This document shows positions 31,906 to 32,602 of a stretch of 32,602 nucleotides of DNA, in pieces; position 1 is the stretch's first letter, and every line of letters starts with the position of its first letter. The stretch lies in the NCBI GenBank assembly GCA_002733865.1, contig NVXM01000015.1:583-33184 (forward strand), written 5' to 3'. The notes below the pieces were generated by a model. The model worked only from the letters and a program-made list of their open reading frames with translations. It ran no database searches and was not told the DNA's origin. The position numbers were made by a program, and so were the translations under genes. The DNA comes from Sphingopyxis sp. (GTDB lineage Bacteria > Pseudomonadota > Alphaproteobacteria > Sphingomonadales > Sphingomonadaceae).

Positions 31906-31957
31906 CCTTCATGTCAACGAGTCGGTGCCCAACCATTCGGGTTGAATTGGAGGGCAT

Positions 31958-32302
31958 ATGAAAGAAGACGCGAAGGTTGCACTGGCAAAATCCATCGGCC
32001 AGGCCATTGCACACCGACGGTCTCTCGCCGGGCTCACGCAGGAAGAGGTGGCAGAGAAGTTGGGATTGGGTAACGAAGCTGTGTCGCGACTGGAGCGTGG
32101 CAAGGCGACGCTGTCTGTTGTGCGGTTGCTGGAGCTCGCGGAGCTGTTTGGCTGTGAGGCTGCCGATCTTCTGACCGAAACCAGTGTTCGTGCAGACGAT
32201 CAGGCCAGGCAGCTACAGCAGTTGCTAAGCAAGCTGAACAGTGATGACCGGGCGCTCATCGTGAGCGTTGTGAAGCAATTTAGCGAACGGCTGGCCGGTT
32301 AA
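31958..32302 (+). CDS. XRE-family helix-turn-helix transcriptional regulator
   Basis: 114 residues. The HTH_3 domain spans about residues 12-68, with LTQEEVAEKLGLGNEAVSRL as helices 2-3 and ERGKATLSVVRLLELAELFG after it. A short C-terminal helical tail (about 76-114) may serve for dimerisation. GGAGG lies about five bases before the ATG. It is transcribed away from the envelope operon and probably controls it, itself, or both, through the direct repeat between them; that is inference. It converges on the partial gene at the right edge. Confidence 0.9.
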   Translation: MKEDAKVALAKSIGQAIAHRRSLAGLTQEEVAEKLGLGNEAVSRLERGKATLSVVRLLELAELFGCEAADLLTETSVRADDQARQLQQLLSKLNSDDRALIVSVVKQFSERLAG

Positions 32303-32347
32303 GACCAGCACATCGCTCCTTGAAGCCAGGATGCCGAGACGTGGCAT

Positions 32348-32602
32348 TTATGCTTCATCCATTTCCATGATCCCGCAGCTCAAGCACAACCGATCAAAAC
32401 TACCGAACCAGTTACGCTGCATGACATCGGCCAGCTCGCGAGCCTGCTGCTTGCTGGCGCTCTGATTAGCGACGATGACCGGTATCAGCTCTGCCATGCT
32501 GGCGAGACTGGCCCAGGGTTGATTAGTGGGCTCCTCCTTGATGGCCGAGTGCTGATAGTGGCGCAGGGTGCAATCCAGCAGGGCCGCTACCAATGCCAGT
32601 GG
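32348..32602 (-). CDS. Partial protein of unknown function, 5' end outside window
   Basis: The frame is open to the window edge, so only the C-terminal 84 residues are visible. They are helical, with two late cysteines (RLCLSCGIMEMDEA) and no motif that I recognise. A TTG at 32593 is in frame, but the open frame continues beyond it, so the start is likely outside. A small hairpin (ATGCC/GGCAT, 32331-32347) lies between it and the convergent XRE gene. Confidence 0.55.
   Translation of the reverse strand, partial: PLALVAALLDCTLRHYQHSAIKEEPTNQPWASLASMAELIPVIVANQSASKQQARELADVMQRNWFGSFDRLCLSCGIMEMDEA

Noticed and set aside
1..32602. CRISPR array
   Set aside because: No regularly spaced repeats with unique spacers are visible, and no cas gene motifs were found.

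Overview
The window looks like a chromosomal segment of a gammaproteobacterium, most likely of the Pseudomonas group. This is inferred from moderately high GC in the housekeeping-like genes, purine-rich Shine-Dalgarno sites and the gene families present; no rRNA or other taxonomic marker is visible. It reads as an accessory region, largely a defence island, set between ordinary genes. Ordinary genes at the left are a truncated potassium-channel-like membrane protein and a small DEDD-type 3'-5' exoribonuclease.

The next block is bounded by two diverged direct repeats, 1441-1500 and 18213-18272. On the minus strand each reads like the 3' end of a tRNA with CCA and its downstream flank, as expected of old integration scars. 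Inside, mostly on the minus strand, are: an SMC/OLD-like ATPase overlapping a DUF4276 Toprim-like protein (a two-gene defence cassette resembling PARIS or AbiL); a type I restriction-modification operon hsdR-hsdM-hsdS; a closely spaced chain of seven smaller genes directly downstream of hsdS; and a MATE-family transporter. A large plus-strand protein of unknown family with a C-terminal PD-(D/E)xK nuclease completes the block. The last four genes of the chain are locked by 4-base overlaps: radical SAM enzyme, thymidylate-kinase-like P-loop kinase, small basic protein and GRDP-like protein with a cysteine-rich tail. I do not recognise that combination as a named system, and it is the best candidate here for something undescribed.

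From about 18.1 to 22.5 kb lies what looks like the core of a satellite or integrative element without a visible integrase. It holds a possible ribbon-helix-helix/coiled-coil protein, a divergent protein with two likely winged helices, an AlpA-type regulator, and an inovirus Gp2/YagK-YfjJ family protein with an HxH replication-like motif. The non-coding DNA here is rich in palindromes. Right of it are a single-chain type ISP restriction-modification enzyme of 1637 residues, a CoiA-like zinc-finger protein whose nuclease residues look lost, a tiny Asn-rich protein and a 520-residue protein of unknown family.

A bidirectional terminator at 30656-30681 marks the end of this block. Three minus-strand envelope genes follow (signal-peptide protein, membrane protein, lipoprotein). 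They diverge from an XRE-family regulator across a short region with a direct repeat overlapping a plausible -35 box. A partial gene of unknown function runs off the right edge. Functional assignments rest on motifs read by eye; no database search was possible.
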